Shown: piece by piece, positions 49,809 through 61,984 of the stretch
Layout: the number at the start of each line of letters is the position of its first letter
Numbering within the stretch: the stretch's first letter is position 1
Assembly (NCBI GenBank): GCA_022749755.1
Contig: CM040442.1
Location: forward strand, 8,654,457-8,718,456
DNA from: Azadirachta indica
Lineage: Eukaryota; Streptophyta; Magnoliopsida; Sapindales; Meliaceae
Direction: 5' to 3'
Length of the DNA: 64,000 bases
Translations under genes and position numbers: made by a program
Notes under the pieces: generated by a model
The model's database searches: none
Told to the model about the DNA's origin: nothing
Seen by the model: only the letters and a program-made list of their open reading frames with translations

Positions 49809-52800
49809 TCAGCTACCGCTCGTCATATCCGAGGCGGCGACCACCATTTTATCCCTTGTTACATTTAAGTTAAAAAATGAATATTAATTAGTGGATATTA
49901 AGAAAAAGTTCACTCAAAATAACTCTTCAGTTACTTATTAACAATTGGAATGAACTTGGCGCAATATGAGACTCGATTCATGCAATATGGCTATATATAT
50001 ATATAGTGAAGAAAACAAAACCCTTAAGTGTGTGAAATTAATATGTGTAAGCAAAGCATACCTGGAAAGCAATTCCTTTGGTGGAGGTTTTTCAATCAAA
50101 GCCTTTTCAAGGAACGGTACGGAATCGTCTGACTCCTGCTTCAGATTTTGTAACCAAGATTTATCTCCCATAATTTCTTTCAAACCTTCCGGTGACAGCA
50201 AATTGTGTCTCTCATCAAGCGTCAAGTCTATGGGAAACTTCTGCAGTTTCGGGCATTTCCAAATCCCAATTTCTTGCACGTTCCGATTCATCATTTCTCC
50301 ATCGAAAGTGAATTGTAACTTAGGTAGGTCAAACAATGTCAGCTTCCGTAGTCTCCACCAGAATATGCATAGGAAATGCATACTGCTATCTTTCTCAATT
50401 AACTTCACCAAATTTTCACAATGTGCGACAACTATCTCTTCAAGTTTTTCAAGTTCATCAATAACAGAAAATGTGAAGAGATGCTCTAGGTTGTTGCAGT
50501 AACAAACATCCAAAAATTTCAAGTTCGAAAGCTTTGGTATTGTCAAGTGAGTTACATCACAACACCTGATTAGCAGCAATTCTGATGTATTGTCTGGGAG
50601 GCAATTTTGATCATCGGGGAACTTCTTTATAAAAGCTATGCTGTTGTTTTTCAATTCGCCTTTATACAATCCGCCGACACAAAATTTGAAACTACTAAGC
50701 CGACGCCTTTGTTGAGAGTTTATGTAACCAGAGTAAGCTTGTAAGCTGGCAAAAGTAATCTCAAGAATACTCAAACATTGAAGTTTCCGGACGTCCTCCA
50801 TGAATGCTGCTGTACTGCTGTCTTGCATTTGAGACCTCTGTACCCAAGAAAAATGACATCCCATGGTGGAAAGTTCTTGTAAATGGCGGAGTTCGGCTAA
50901 GAAAGCAGAAGAAAATTGTTTCACTTGAGTGCGGGACAGCCTCAGGCTTACGAGTTTAGACAAGTGAATCACCCCATGAGGCAGTTCTGTTATAGGGCAA
51001 TCCGAAACATCCAGATACATCAATTCTACAAGCGCCGATAACGATGGTAACTTTGTTATAGGGCAACCAGAAACATTAAGAACCATCAGTGTCACAAGCT
51101 TTGATAATAATGGCAATTCTGATATATGGCAACCAGAAATATCCAGAACGATTAGTGCTGCAAGCTCTGATAATGATGGCAAAATTTTTACCCGAGTTCG
51201 AGACAGTTTCAGCCATAAAAGTTAGTCATGCTATTCATCCCAACTGGCAATTCTCCTATAGAGCTGCCAGAAACGTCCAGAACCATCAATTCCAGAAGCT
51301 CCGACAGCGATGGAAGACAAGTCAAATGAATGCAATCTCGTAGAAGTAGGATAGTCAAATGCTTTAAACAAGAGAGGGACTCTGGCCCAAGGCGCACCTG
51401 TGTATCCGATAGGTCAAGAATTTTAAGGTTTGGGAAGTTGTTGAAGAAGCTCCGATCAAGTTGAATGTCAAGTGGGTTTCCTCGTAGAATCAACGTTGAC
51501 AACTTGTGAAAAATGTGGCCAATCGGCAGCTCTTTCAGATTATTTCCCATCAGTGAGACTCTCTCAATATTTTCAGACCAATCTTCGTATGCAAACTTTT
51601 CAATTCTACTCACAGGCTTAGTGAAAAATCTAGGATTTTCTTTCTCAAATTCCACAACCATATCCCATACAAGAGGATGCATCTTAACTATTTCTTCTGC
51701 GTTCTCACAAGCTATACTTTCCAAAAGGGAACTATCTTTGAGCTCCTCCAATATCTGCTTCGCCGCTCCCAACTTTTCGTCCGTGCCTTCTAGGTCACGT
51801 AGTAAGCCTTCCCCTACCCAACACTTCGTTAGCTCCGTTTCAGCAAAAGCATGATTTCTTGGATACATTGTACAATAAAGAAGACATTCTTTGGCGCGAC
51901 TATAGCGACAATGCTTCAATTGCTCATAGCTAAACTTCAAATCTTGAAATACCTCGTCTTCCATGTATTTCAAGTTGCTAAATACCGCAGCTTCCGTCTT
52001 CAAACATCTTGTAAGTGAGACAAAATCATACCCATTAAGTGTTCTTAGGTACTTTGCAGTCACTATGGTTGCCAGTGGAAGGCCACCGCACTCCTTAGCA
52101 ATCTTCTTCAAATTAGACTCAATTTCTCGTCGTAATGAAAGTCCCGAAAAACCCACCAGCAACTTGTAGGCTTCTTCATCGGATAATGACTTCAATGCAA
52201 TGTTCACATTACACTGCATTTGCTTGCACACCGAAAGAGATCGAGAAATTATTATTATTGATATGTTGGAAAGATAAAATGATGGAAATCCAATTTCTTG
52301 AAGAGAAAAGGCTTTCCTCATATTATCCAAAACTAACAAAACATTTCTCTTCTTCATCAAGGCATCCTTTAACAAAATGGCGTTATCTTCAACACTATCA
52401 TTAATTTCAAGTTTCTGATCAATTTTATAGGCTATTTTCTTCTGTAGGCTTAGAATATCATCTTCACTGGACACTTCGAGCCAAATAAAAGTAATGGAAC
52501 CTCTTCGATCCTCCAATATTTCGTCACAAGCATGTTCCACAACCTCAGTCTTACCTACACCACAGGCTCCATAAACACCAATTATTCGACCCCGGAATGA
52601 GCCGTTGTCATACAATACGTTTGACTTTATCTCTTCAATAACTTTATATCCCTGTTCTCCCACCAAAGCTCCGCAGTTTCTCCCCAAATCCCTCAGCTCA
52701 TTAACGTTAATACCTCGATCTCGGCTCTTTTTTTTAATTTATCTACTCCTTTCTTAATCTTCAAAACACATCTTCCAACCCGGTAGCTTCTTCTATAATC

Positions 52801-53105
52801 TGTCAAACACCAACACAAGTCCAACAAATCGCAAGTCTCTACATTGATATTGCGATATTTATTAATCATTTCAAGTGTTTCCCTGGCATCTTCAATCAAT
52901 CGAGCCTGGTCATCAACCTCCTGCTCCCTGTTCTCCAAAATCTCAATTATGTTTCGTAAGATCCCTTCTTCTTCTTCGAAGTTTCTCGAGTTGTCGTCCG
53001 CCTTTAGATAGTTTGAGCATTGGTCAAGAGCTAGGCGTACACAAGGTGTCAGAATTGCCGTTGCACACCCAATTACCCCTGTAACAATAGCCACAATTTC
53101 TGCGG
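49809..53105 (-). pseudogene. CC-NB-LRR gene B4 with two single-base frameshifts
   Basis: Full-length class-B NLR by alignment with B2: CC from 53,105, P-loop GACGVGKT, LLVLDN, GLPLA, MHP, four 66-bp LRR units, terminal exon 49,854-49,809 (TGA) after a 207-bp intron (49,855-50,061). Two one-base losses break it: near a T run at 52,725-52,736, which ends the first frame at 52,693 inside the CC region, and near 51,220-51,230 between LRRs. Otherwise there is no premature stop, and the protein sequence is as well kept as in B2. It is either a recent pseudogene or a working gene with two sequence errors; the first lies next to a homopolymer. It also has no ATG at the main-exon start (CTT stands where B2 has GTG), so it needs an upstream first exon (57,250-57,244 or 58,882-58,876). 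Confidence 0.85.
50980..51177 (-). repeat. Tandem 66-bp LRR units in B4
   Basis: Units start at 50,980, 51,046, 51,112 and 51,178, the same register as in B2. They encode 22-residue LRRs of the form LxxLDVSxCPIxELP. The second frameshift lies just beyond the last unit. Confidence 0.75.
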
Positions 53106-56100
53106 CTGTCCAAAGATAATTTAAAGAATGAATGAGTAGTGGGCGGGAGGGGAGATAATGAAAATTAAAATATGTAAAAATCTACTGTAACAATTAATTA
53201 ATTAATTAATTATATATCTAATCTGTTTTAACTCAATTTCAATTCAAGCAACTACGGACTGTATAAAATAATTACTTAAATATATGATATTTAACTGTGA
53301 ACTAAATATTTAAAGTAATATCACATGATCAGAAAATAGACTACGATTATTTAATTATAAAGAGAAAGTAATTCGACATGGAATCATTTTCTAAGAATAA
53401 GGAAACCATCAAAAACCTATTAACTAAAAGGTTCATAGGTGGATATATACACTCACACCGTACAAGTCAGTATAATTATAATTTATCCTACATCATTGTG
53501 GAACTTGATACATTAAGCCTGCACATATATAAAAGTTTGATAATTTCCTTATGCAATAAGAACAAATGTTTCATGGGATAAAATCACTTCCCAACTGAAC
53601 TCATGAACCAAGAGAGCATTTCTAATGCCCAAATCTCTTATTTATTTATTTGTGTCTGTTTGTTGTAATTTAGAAAAATAAAATGACTTTTTCAGTTCAA
53701 AAAAATTTAACAAAAACAAAAAAATTTGGTAAAAATTGTAATATGTTCCCTTCTTAAGCTTGAGACCAAACATAGTATATATCCATATTTTTGCCAAACT
53801 TCAAAGATATATAACGATACCCTCATTTTAGATTTTTAGGATGCATTTAGCAACATGCACTAAATTATATTGGATTGTGATGAATTCTATTAGCTAAAGT
53901 TTAATATATTATATTTGGTATCTTATTATACTATTAAATATCAACTATATAAATTTGTTTATTATTAATTATATGTATATTATTATTTTTTATTAATAAT
54001 TGAATAATTTTTAAAATTACCTATTTTAATAACAAAAATTTCATCGTTCGTTATTGTGGCCGTTGACTACCACCACCACTATCAACTATCATCCATTTAG
54101 GTTATTATAAATCCTATTAAAAAAAATTTTAATACTCTACTCAATGATACTATTATCGTTATTATTTGAACAATCGTTTACCATAAATTTAAAGTTTGAA
54201 TTTTTGGTATTTAAAAACTTAAATAAAATTTACAGCAGTTGCTTAAATAATGATGTAATTGGTACCATTATAAAAGGTATTCAATAAAAATTCTAATGAT
54301 TTATAGTGATCAAAATGGTGATCGATGGTAGCAATTAGTGATGATAATTGGTGGCAATGGTTAACAATAAATAAACGAAGAAGAGTACAAACCAGACTTG
54401 ACATGTGAGATGTGGAGTTAAGTCTGGCCATAGTAGACCGCATTATTTTTATTTTTATATAGTACAAACACCTTCAATTTTGTAGCCAAACAGGGGATTA
54501 TAAAATTTTTGTGCAGTACAATAAAATAATACAGTGCAGTGCGACACATTAAAGACGACTTAACGTCATGTTTGGTTGCAAGAAAGGAAAGGGGAAAGGA
54601 AAGGTCAAAAAAAAGGGAAAGAAATTGCATTCCTTTATTTGGTTGAGATAAAAAATTATAGAAAGTAAATGAATTGATAATCTTTTTTAAAACAAAAGTA
54701 CCCTTTCTTTGAAGATTACCTACTAATTTTTATATTTTCAATACAAATTTTAATTACTTACCAATTTTATTTTTAAATATAATTTAATTTATGTTTCAAT
54801 TTTTAATAACATAATATTGACATATTTGACAATTTCTTATCATAAACTAAAAACTAAAATGATAAATAATCAAATTTTTTACATATAATAAGAAAAAAAT
54901 AGATAAGAAAAATGTAAATTTAATAAAAATCTCACAAATATCTAATAATAAACTTAAGACTGAAATGAGGGGTTTCCAAGATATAATTTAGATCAAAAAA
55001 ATATGTTCCTTAGATTATATAGTATTTTAAATGATATTTATTTTAATATTAATAAAATGTAATTTAAATGACAAAACAATGACAAAGAGATAAAAAATGA
55101 AAAACTAGGGTTTCTAAATTGTTATTTACACAAGGATAAAAATGGAATTTAGTATCATAATAAAAGACTAAAAGACAATTTTGCCCACTTTTAGCCCTTA
55201 GAATCTGAATTCCTTAGGGCCCAGAGAACTGGGATTCTCCATTTTGGGGAAACGAGGGAATTCTCATTCCCTCTCCTCATTTCCACCAACCAAACAAGGA
55301 TTACTTTCCTTTCGCCCTCCATTCTTCTAACGAAACAAGAACAGAATAAGAAAAGGAAAGGAATCCTCCAAAGAATCTTCATTCCTTTGTTTAGTTGCAC
55401 GTAATATTAATAGGGAGGAACAAGGATTCCTTTGGAATCCTTATTCCCAAAATGGGGGAATCACTTTGGGGAATAAGGATGATTCCAACCCTACAAATGT
55501 CTCAATTTTCTACTTTACCCCTCATTTATATATTATATTATAATTTATTTTAAATAATTTCATAAAATTAGCTATTTAAACTTCATTAATTATTTTTCAT
55601 AAATTGGTATGTTATTTTAATTATTTATAAATTTATTTTATATTTTATATTTTTTCATATATTTTAATCTTTATATTAGGTTATTAATTTATAATTTATT
55701 TTTTATTTTATACTTATTTTTTATACAATTAGTCATATTTATTTGATAACTTGAAGTTTTTTTTATATAAAATATAATTATTGATGTGATTATAGTTGCA
55801 AGTTTTTTAATTTTTCAAATGAAAAAAATGATATAGACAAATTAAAAAAGAAATTTCAGTAATGAGCCCCATTGACCGATTTCTCCGTGCAAGTTAATCA
55901 TCTAGCAGACTGCAACTAATTTATTAGTTATGACTAAGGTTAAGGTTTATTATTATTTGTAATGTTTGTTAATATTTTTACTTTTTTTTTTGTTTTTATT
56001 TCTGTTATTATGTAATTGCAATACTTTTTTTTTGAATGACGAATTCTTATTGTTGCAACCAAACAATGGAATGCTATTTCTTTCTCCATTGCTGCTTCCT

Positions 56101-57243
56101 TTCTACTCTCCCAACCAAACATCCCCCCCTCTCCTTGACACTTGTTGAATTTTAATTCTTTTATTTCTTTTGTTTTTGTCTTCATTGATGGGCAGTACTA
56201 GTGTTTCTTTAGTTTTTTCGGAGATTTCTGGAGTCTTGGGTTCTCTATTGCTATCGAGGAACTGCTTGAAATTAAGTCGAAGAAAATGGAGGAAAAAACA
56301 AATTGAATTAAATGTTTAAAGTTTAATTGATGACAAATTTATTCTACATTTGGTTAATATTATATTCAAAATAAGAATTTAATTAATGATACATTTGATT
56401 CTAATTTAATTGTTATAAGACAAATTTAAGACATTTAATTTAAATTTATTTAATATTTAAAAAATTAAAAATTTAATTAATGACAAATTTAATTTACATT
56501 TATTTAGTGTTTCATCCAAAATAAAAATTAATTAACAATAAATTTAATTTATATTTAGTTAATATTTATCTAAATTATAAATTTAATTGATGACAAATTT
56601 AATTTACAATTGGTTAATATTTATCTGAATAAAATTTAATTAATAAATCCCTAAACTTAATATGTAAGTGTGAAGACATTTAGAAAGAAAATAGGTTTGT
56701 ATATCCAAAAGAGTAAAGTCATTATGCAATTTTATCATAGTGCCCTTTGTGATGACAATTGACTAACAAACTGAATTTTAAAAGTTGAATTTTTTGAAGG
56801 GTTAGTATAAAATATTTAAAAATTAAAATATTCTACTTGCAAAAGTAACACCAAACTGAAACTTTAAAAATTAAAAGACCAAAACCATCAAATAAAATAT
56901 TTAAAAATAAAAATAAACAAATCATTAGTTAAGATTATTTTAAAGGCTTGTAACAATCAATTATATTAAATAACTAGTAATTTATTTTTAATGTTTAAGG
57001 CATATGTATCAAGCTTTTAAAGTATATGAAACTAAAGTAATAAATCAACCTACCAGTCGTTGACATAGTAATACTAATAATCAAATTAATTAATCAGCCA
57101 ACTAAATGACAAACAAAATAATACTAAAATACAAACTTTCTGTACAAATTAACATTACGTAATAATATTAATTGAATAAAAATTTGAAACCGATACAAAC
57201 AAAATACGTCAGTTTGTATCTCATAATTTGTAGCTAATCATAC
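53106..57243 (-). other. Predicted first intron of B4 (about 4.1 kb)
   Basis: The acceptor side is TTTAAATTATCTTTGGACAG, matching B2. The remainder is AT-rich and has no close partner in B2 for much of its length. It includes the foldback-like segment at 54,565-55,500. No gene seen. Confidence 0.45.
54565..55500. mobile_element. Possible foldback element with 'tgtttggttg' ends
   Basis: The left part (GTCATGTTTGGTTGCAAG, then AAGGAAAGG runs) is roughly inverted in the right part (CCACCAACCAAACAAGG, then TTTCCTTTCGCC, about 55,285-55,320). A further TTTGTTTAGTTGCACG lies at 55,387-55,402, and another pair of 'ccaaccaaac' motifs at about 56,057 and 56,110. This style of end is common in plant non-autonomous DNA elements. 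Borders and class are uncertain. Confidence 0.35.
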
Positions 57244-57440
57244 CTGGCATTTTCGTAGTTTTAAGCACAATTGCCCCTTGCTTCTTGCTTCTTGCTTCTT
57301 GCTTCTTGCTTCTTGCTTCTCGTTTCTTGCTTATTGTTGTTTGATTACTCCTGCGCTTTGTGGCAAAGAGTAAATGTCTACAAAGTTTTTAAAATTCAGA
57401 TCAAGTCAATCAAGTCAATTTATGTTAATCCAAAAATTAT
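57244..57440 (-). promoter_or_regulatory. First-exon/promoter block, start ATG-CCA-G with donor (B4, nearest)
   Basis: ATG at 57,250-57,248, CCA, G, GTATGATTA. Two W-box cores (TTGACT on the minus strand) at 57,404-57,409 and 57,413-57,418. The leader holds a run of about six CTTCTTG units on the + strand (57,277-57,325), which is the expanded form of the purine-rich leader seen in the other blocks. The strip to about 57,720 matches 37,345-37,740. Confidence 0.5.
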
Positions 57441-58875
57441 TTTAAAAAATAATAAATTAATATATTACTCTTTTGAGCTGTTTTGTAATTGTTATTTATT
57501 TATTATTTTTTTTTTTGGTATGATTAGTCTTACTTCTTCTTTTCACATCATTTTATTTCTCAATCAAAATCTCCTCTCTCTTTTTAACCGTAATTAATTT
57601 AAAAAGACAAATTCATCGTTAAATTAACTTTATATATATATAAACACAAACACACAGAGGATATAACCTTTCGTTGTTTAAAATCTTGTCTTGTAAATTA
57701 AATGTTAATATATTTCAAAATGATATAAATTTTTACTTGAGATTACAAGTTATAACTCATGATAGGGCTTCTTTAGGGGTCCTTTTAATCAAATCACTAT
57801 AAAATAAAATAATTGATTTTGTTCATATCAATTTCTACCATATAAAATATTTTTTTTGCAATCAAATGGCTTCAAAATTCTGTAGAGGTTATATCATTAA
57901 CAGAAAATATTATTGACTCTTCTTAATAAAACAAAATAAAAAGTTGTTTTACACATATTTCTAAAAAAAGTAAAAATAGGATAATTATTTAGTTACTGGT
58001 ATATCCTTTTTATAGGATGTGAATAAGTATTTGCTTTTTATATAATTTGTTTTACACTTTTAACTTTTTTAAGAAAAATTAATAGATACTTCCTTGAAAT
58101 ATGAGAAATAGAAAGATATTAAAAAATAAAGATACATGTAGCCTGGAATTTGGGCAAGTTCATGTTGTTGTCATTTCTATTCTTAAATTTTAATAAAATA
58201 ATAAAGCAAAATATTTTTTCAATTATAACAATTTAGTACTCACTTTAATATTTTGCACAAAAAAATTTGTTCAATTATAATAATTTAGTTCTTATTTTAA
58301 TTTTTTTTTTTTGTAATATACTAAGAACTAAATAATTTTTATAATTTATTATTTTAATAAAAATTAAAACTGGATCAAATCCGTTGGTTCTAGTCCGTTC
58401 CAATTATCCGATTTTGGGTTTTTTTACCAACCCTTAGATTCACTAATAAATATTTTTAACTTGGGTGGGTACTTTAACATTTATTTTAAAAATAGGATTC
58501 AACAGTCATTAGCCCATTAATTTTTTTTATATAATTGGTCCTATTTAATTTATTTTTGATAATTATAATTTTTATTATACAAAAATAATTATAGATTGGA
58601 TTAATTTTCAATTTTTCTTTTAATTGTTTTTAGTGAAAAATGATTACCAAGTGAATGAAGGGGATGGTGATGAAAAAAGAGTAAAGCATCTAAATTTACA
58701 AAGAAATAAATAAATTTAATGAAAGTAAAGATTTTAAGAAAACATAATTTTCTTGGTTACAAAAATTGTAAATAAACAGATGAAATCAATTAATGAGCCA
58801 ACAAAATCATAAACAATTACAAAGCCAAGAAGTGAAGAGAGGATTAAACTAGCAAACTGCTAATCCTAATCATAC
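57441..58875. other. DNA between two first-exon blocks of B4, no gene seen
   Basis: It carries a repeat shared with 40,420-40,530 and 59,262-59,640 ('tctgtagaggtta.atcattaacag') and a stretch near 58,150-58,400 that resembles the centre of the 33,548 element. Bases 58,540-58,870 align with 7,040-7,950 in part. Confidence 0.4.
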
Positions 58876-59010
58876 CTCCCATCATATATATATTGTAGGC
58901 AATATAGTTGCTTCTTGCTTCCTTCTCTTCTCTTGCTGCTGCTTTCTGCTCTCTCAGGAAAGTAAGGAAAGAAATTGTTTTTAAAAATTGAAGTCAACCA
59001 AGTCACTTTT
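58876..59010 (-). promoter_or_regulatory. First-exon/promoter block, start ATG-GGA-G with donor (B4)
   Basis: ATG at 58,882-58,880, GGA, G, GTATG. The leader has a short TA run and the purine-rich strip. A W-box core (TTGACT, minus strand) is at 58,992-58,997. It matches the blocks at 7,958 and 33,518. Confidence 0.5.
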
Positions 59011-59261
59011 TTTTTTTTTTCTAAAAAAAGTAACAAGAATGATACTAATATTTAACAAAAAATACAAATACATCTTATTAATTAAATAATTACTTTAGGT
59101 AATTATTAATGAAATAAAATAAGAAAAAATTACTGAATTTCACTATTTGGCAGCAGGCCTCCTTGATGCTGATTGCTGATACCAGAAAATATTAAAATAA
59201 TTAGTGTATCATATAATGTGCAACAAAGTTATGAAGGTAAAACAATTTTGTTACAATCAAA

Positions 59262-59640
59262 TCTCTTCAAATTTCTGTAGAGGTTACATCATTAACAGAA
59301 AGTATTATTGCCCCTTCTTAATAAGACAAAATAAAATGTCTTTTTACACAGATTTTTTAAAAAGGAAAAAAAAAGAAAGTTAGGATAATTTATAAAAAGA
59401 AAAAGTAAAGATAGGATATGTTGAAAAGAAAAAATAAAGATAGGATTAATCAAATTTCTTCAAAATTCTGTAGAGGTTACATCATTAACAGAAAATATTC
59501 TTGCCCCTTCTTAATAAATCAAAATAAAAAGTCCTTTTACACAGATTTTTTAAAAAGAAAAAATCAAAAAAGTTAGGATGATTTATAAAAGGAAAAAGTA
59601 AAGATAGGATACTTTATAAAAAGAAAAAGTAAAGATAGGA
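59262..59640. repeat. Tandem duplication of a 193-bp unit
   Basis: Two units begin near 59,262 and 59,455; the marker 'tctgtagaggtta' is at 59,274 and 59,467. Both include 'ttaacagaaa' and 'aagtaaagataggat'. A single worn copy is found near 57,890 and another near 40,420. Confidence 0.7.
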
Positions 59641-61984
59641 TTATTATTTGATTGCTACTCATATAACGTTTTTCATAATTTTGAAAATAGTCGCTCTTTA
59701 TACGTTTTTTTAATCAACATTTTTCTCTATAATTGGAGATGTTTTTCTTTATTCAATTAAATATTTTTATACTAAAAATTTCTTTTTGATTAGGTAACAA
59801 TAAAGGTGGAAATTCACAAAACCAATAGAAAAAATGAATCAATAACAATATCATTAAATATGTAAATTTTTTTTATTGGTCTATAGTCAAGAGAATCAGT
59901 AATGGGAATATTTTTTGTTTGATAATATTATTTAGAAAATAAATGTCCACATTCAACAATAAAGGACCATTTAATTCAATATTAAAAAATAATTTTCAAT
60001 TTTCAAACATAATTTAAAAAGTTGAATTCTTTTTAATTTTAGGATTCAAAAATTTATTTCTTATAAAAAACCGAAAAGAATATTTAGATATAACTTAAGT
60101 TCTACTAAATGAATTAAAAAAAAAAAGATTAAATTTGTGCTCGATTTTAGAGTTTTACTGAAAAAACAACTGCTTTTAAAAATATTTGATTCAAATAATT
60201 ATTCTTCAAACTTTTTAGTTTATTTATTTTTAAAATCAAAGAGGATAATGAATGTTTAATTGATTTTAAATTATTTTTTTATATAACTAGTCATATTTAT
60301 TTTTGATAATTATAATGTTTACTATACAAGAAGTAATTATTGATGTGATTAATTTTTATAGTGAAAAAATTATTACCAAGCAAATAACCGGGGTAGTAAT
60401 AATACCAATCTTATTGTTATTGCAATGTTTATGAAAATTTTTAATATTTTAGATATTTATCTTATTGTTATTTTTATCTATTTAGCTTTTTAAAATGATT
60501 ACAATTGAGAAAATCTCCGATTGCCCGTTCAGGTTTTCTCGAATTACCCAAGACCTCCCTGCCCACGTCCTTCCGTTTATTAACTTAACAGAAAAATTAA
60601 ATCTCCAGGGATAAAATGGTAAATATAATCCTTCACGTCCATGGAGGGTTGCTCTTCTTCCTTTTGCTGTTGGCTGCCGCTTCTGCCAGATGATGATGGT
60701 TGATGCTTTGAAATAAGCAGAGACGTTCTCAGGGTTTGAGTTCATGGCGTAGATGCAGCAACAATTTTGTAGAAGAATGAAGCAACCATATGTTACCAAT
60801 TAAAAATCCAAAACAGTAAGATCATATTTGAAAAAAAAATAAAATAAATAAAGTAGGCAAAATTTATCTTTTGTTTTTTTTTTAATTTACTTTCCAAATT
60901 TGTTGGAATTTCTGTTTAATTAATAATCAGTTTCGTAATATAAATTTAATTTTATATTAAAAACAGTAAATTATTATTAATTTCATGTTAAAATAAAAAA
61001 TTACTGTAAATTTATTATAAAAATAAAAGATATTACTTTTAATTAATTATTTAATTCAATTTTAAAATTATTATTTAATTTTATATCGAATTGAAAATTA
61101 CTATTTTGGCGTCCACAAACTGACCCAAATATGGGACCCACGGATGACTTATAAGACTCGTTCTCATTATGACAGGGTTATAATAGTAAAAACACCCATC
61201 AAAGAGTGTTTCTCTGTTAAGTTAATTGTCATAAAGACGTAACAGAATATTTTTCAAAACTTAGAGGGTTTTGGGTAATTTAAGAAAATCGGAGGGGACA
61301 ATCATGCATTTTTCCATCACAATGAAGAAAATATTATAATAATCTGTAATAAAACCACCTTATACATTTAACTTTTAAAATAATTATTTTAAAATAATTA
61401 TCATTAAAAAACTATTATATATATATATATATATAAAGATTCGTTTTTCAATAATGGAGTTGAAATTATGGCTTCCTTTTTCCCCGCCAAATCTTAAAAA
61501 GCAACTTTCCACGCAACTCATAGCTGGGTATAAGCATGCCACTGTATTTCGGCCTCCAGAAAAAGTGTCCACGTCATGTTTTTAATATGAAAAAAAATTG
61601 AGAGAAAATGAGAAAGTGAAAGTTCTCTGAATCTTATATCTTCTTTGCATTGAAATGGAATTGTTCTTAGTGTTTGAATTTGGTTGAGTTTTAGACTTTA
61701 TTTCCATTACGAAAATAAAACAAATTTTGCTTATATTTTGTATTAAATCTTAATTTTCTTAGATGTTTGGATGGTGTTGATAACGAATCTTTAAAACTAA
61801 AAACGAAATTGAGCAATTTTATTTAATTAAACTTTAATTCATTTTTAACTTTTTAATTTTTCTTATATTGTATTTATTTATTTTAATTAATATTTTATTA
61901 CTTATTTTTAAAAATTTATATAAAATTAGAAATATTTATATAATTATATTAGTCGATATGATTTATCTTTACTGTAAATGGAAT
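59641..61984. other. Intergenic DNA between B4 promoters and A5, no gene seen
   Basis: AT-rich except within the foldback element at 60,505-61,316. A TA run lies at about 61,416-61,434, followed by the 'ttcaataatgg' dispersed repeat. The A5 3' flank starts near 61,985. Confidence 0.4.
60505..61316. mobile_element. Foldback (MITE-like) element, about 810 bp
   Basis: The left end (AAAATCTCCGATTGCCCG, 60,510, then GAATTACCCAAGACC) is inverted at the right end (GGTTTTGGGTAATTTAAG, then AAAATCGGAGGGGACAATC, 61,268-61,303). Inner arms share TTAACTTAACAGA on the left and its inverse at about 61,212. A frame of 105 codons inside it runs into one arm and has no recognisable domain. The ends resemble those of 16,391-16,812. 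Confidence 0.65.

Noticed and set aside
60482..60799. 105-codon frame
   Set aside because: It lies within one arm and the interior of a foldback element and has no recognisable domain.
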